A DNA stretch of 21,314 bases from JACNFS01 sp964582065 (GTDB lineage: Bacteria; Chloroflexota; Dehalococcoidia; GIF9; UBA5629): the NCBI GenBank assembly GCA_964582065.1, contig CAZOQG010000020.1:1-21314 (forward strand), given 5' to 3'. Both the position numbers and the translations under genes were made by a program. This document shows, piece after piece, positions 21,179-21,314 of this stretch (the first letter of the stretch is position 1; the number at the start of each line of letters is the position of its first letter). The notes below the pieces were generated by a model that did no database searches, was not told the DNA's origin, and saw nothing but the letters and a program-made list of their open reading frames with translations.

Positions 21179-21211
21179 AATCTACCTCCTGCGTTTCATT
21201 GCTATAATTTG

Positions 21212-21240
21212 AGTTTAGCTAGTAATTGCACGGATGTCAA
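21212..21240 (-). promoter_or_regulatory. Promoter of the 811-residue exported protein gene
   Basis: On the minus strand a consensus TTGACA (21240-21235) is 17 bp from TAAACT (21217-21212). A start near 21205 gives a leader of about 27 nt with AGGAGGTA before the ATG. Confidence 0.75.
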
Positions 21241-21286
21241 TACCCTGTACTCGTTCACATGATCAGTGACACATAGCCTCTCCTCT

Positions 21287-21314
21287 CGTCGTTGCGAGGC
21301 ACATAGTGCCGCGG
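21287..21314 (+). repeat. Type-B palindromic repeat, cut by the window edge
   Basis: CGTCGTTGCGAGGCAC then ATAGTGCCGCGG matches the unit at 803-837, with the GGCAC/GTGCC stem intact. It lies upstream of the exported protein's promoter and continues past the window. Confidence 0.7.

Overview
This 21.3-kb window is bacterial chromosomal DNA, most likely from a scaffolded draft or metagenome assembly, because it contains a run of exactly 100 N at 4140-4239. The gene content is mostly housekeeping genes plus a set of exported proteins. A CIRCE-controlled hrcA-grpE-dnaK operon, small two-helix membrane proteins, a DUF4405-type membrane protein and many dispersed palindromic repeats suggest a Chloroflexota bacterium, perhaps Dehalococcoidia. 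This placement is inference from gene content and repeat style; no marker here proves it.

Layout. 1-594: 3' part of an endonuclease III gene (+). 595-1091: convergent intergenic region packed with repeats. 1092-3273: an OmpR-type response regulator and its sensor kinase (-). 3415-4086: exported protein with three 40-residue repeats (-). 4140-4239: assembly gap. 4342-4674: DUF4405-like membrane protein (+), apparently leaderless. 4827-6068: glyA (-) with a clear sigma-70-type promoter. 6069-6739: repeat-rich spacer. 6740-9014: three lipoprotein genes (+), two of which share a PKD-like domain. 9148-12726: promoter/CIRCE, hrcA, grpE, dnaK (+) and terminator; no dnaJ follows. 13074-13456: two 51-residue two-helix membrane proteins. 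13817-15573: overlapping DksA/TraR zinc-finger gene, lspA and rluD. 15653-15931: small coiled-coil protein. 16006-16206: small orphan ORF (-). 16315-18310: RDD membrane protein overlapping gltX. 18311-18742: repeat-rich convergent spacer. 18743-21178: an 811-residue exported mosaic protein (-).

How the parts work together. HrcA should repress its own operon through CIRCE and tune DnaK/GrpE. LspA matures lipoproteins, of which at least three are encoded here. Several genes start with TTG or GTG behind good Shine-Dalgarno sequences. Sigma-70-like promoters with 17-bp spacers can be read before glyA, two lipoprotein genes, hrcA and the 811-residue gene.

The most unusual items are: (i) the 811-residue protein, in which a Big-1-like domain and two Cys-rich modules seem to interrupt another domain, with six copies of a six-cysteine module in all; and (ii) a family of two-hairpin REPIN-like repeats, one copy of which supplies the stop codon of the sensor kinase and two of which are fused to a second repeat type. 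I saw no CRISPR array, tRNA, rRNA, intact transposase, defence system or biosynthetic cluster.
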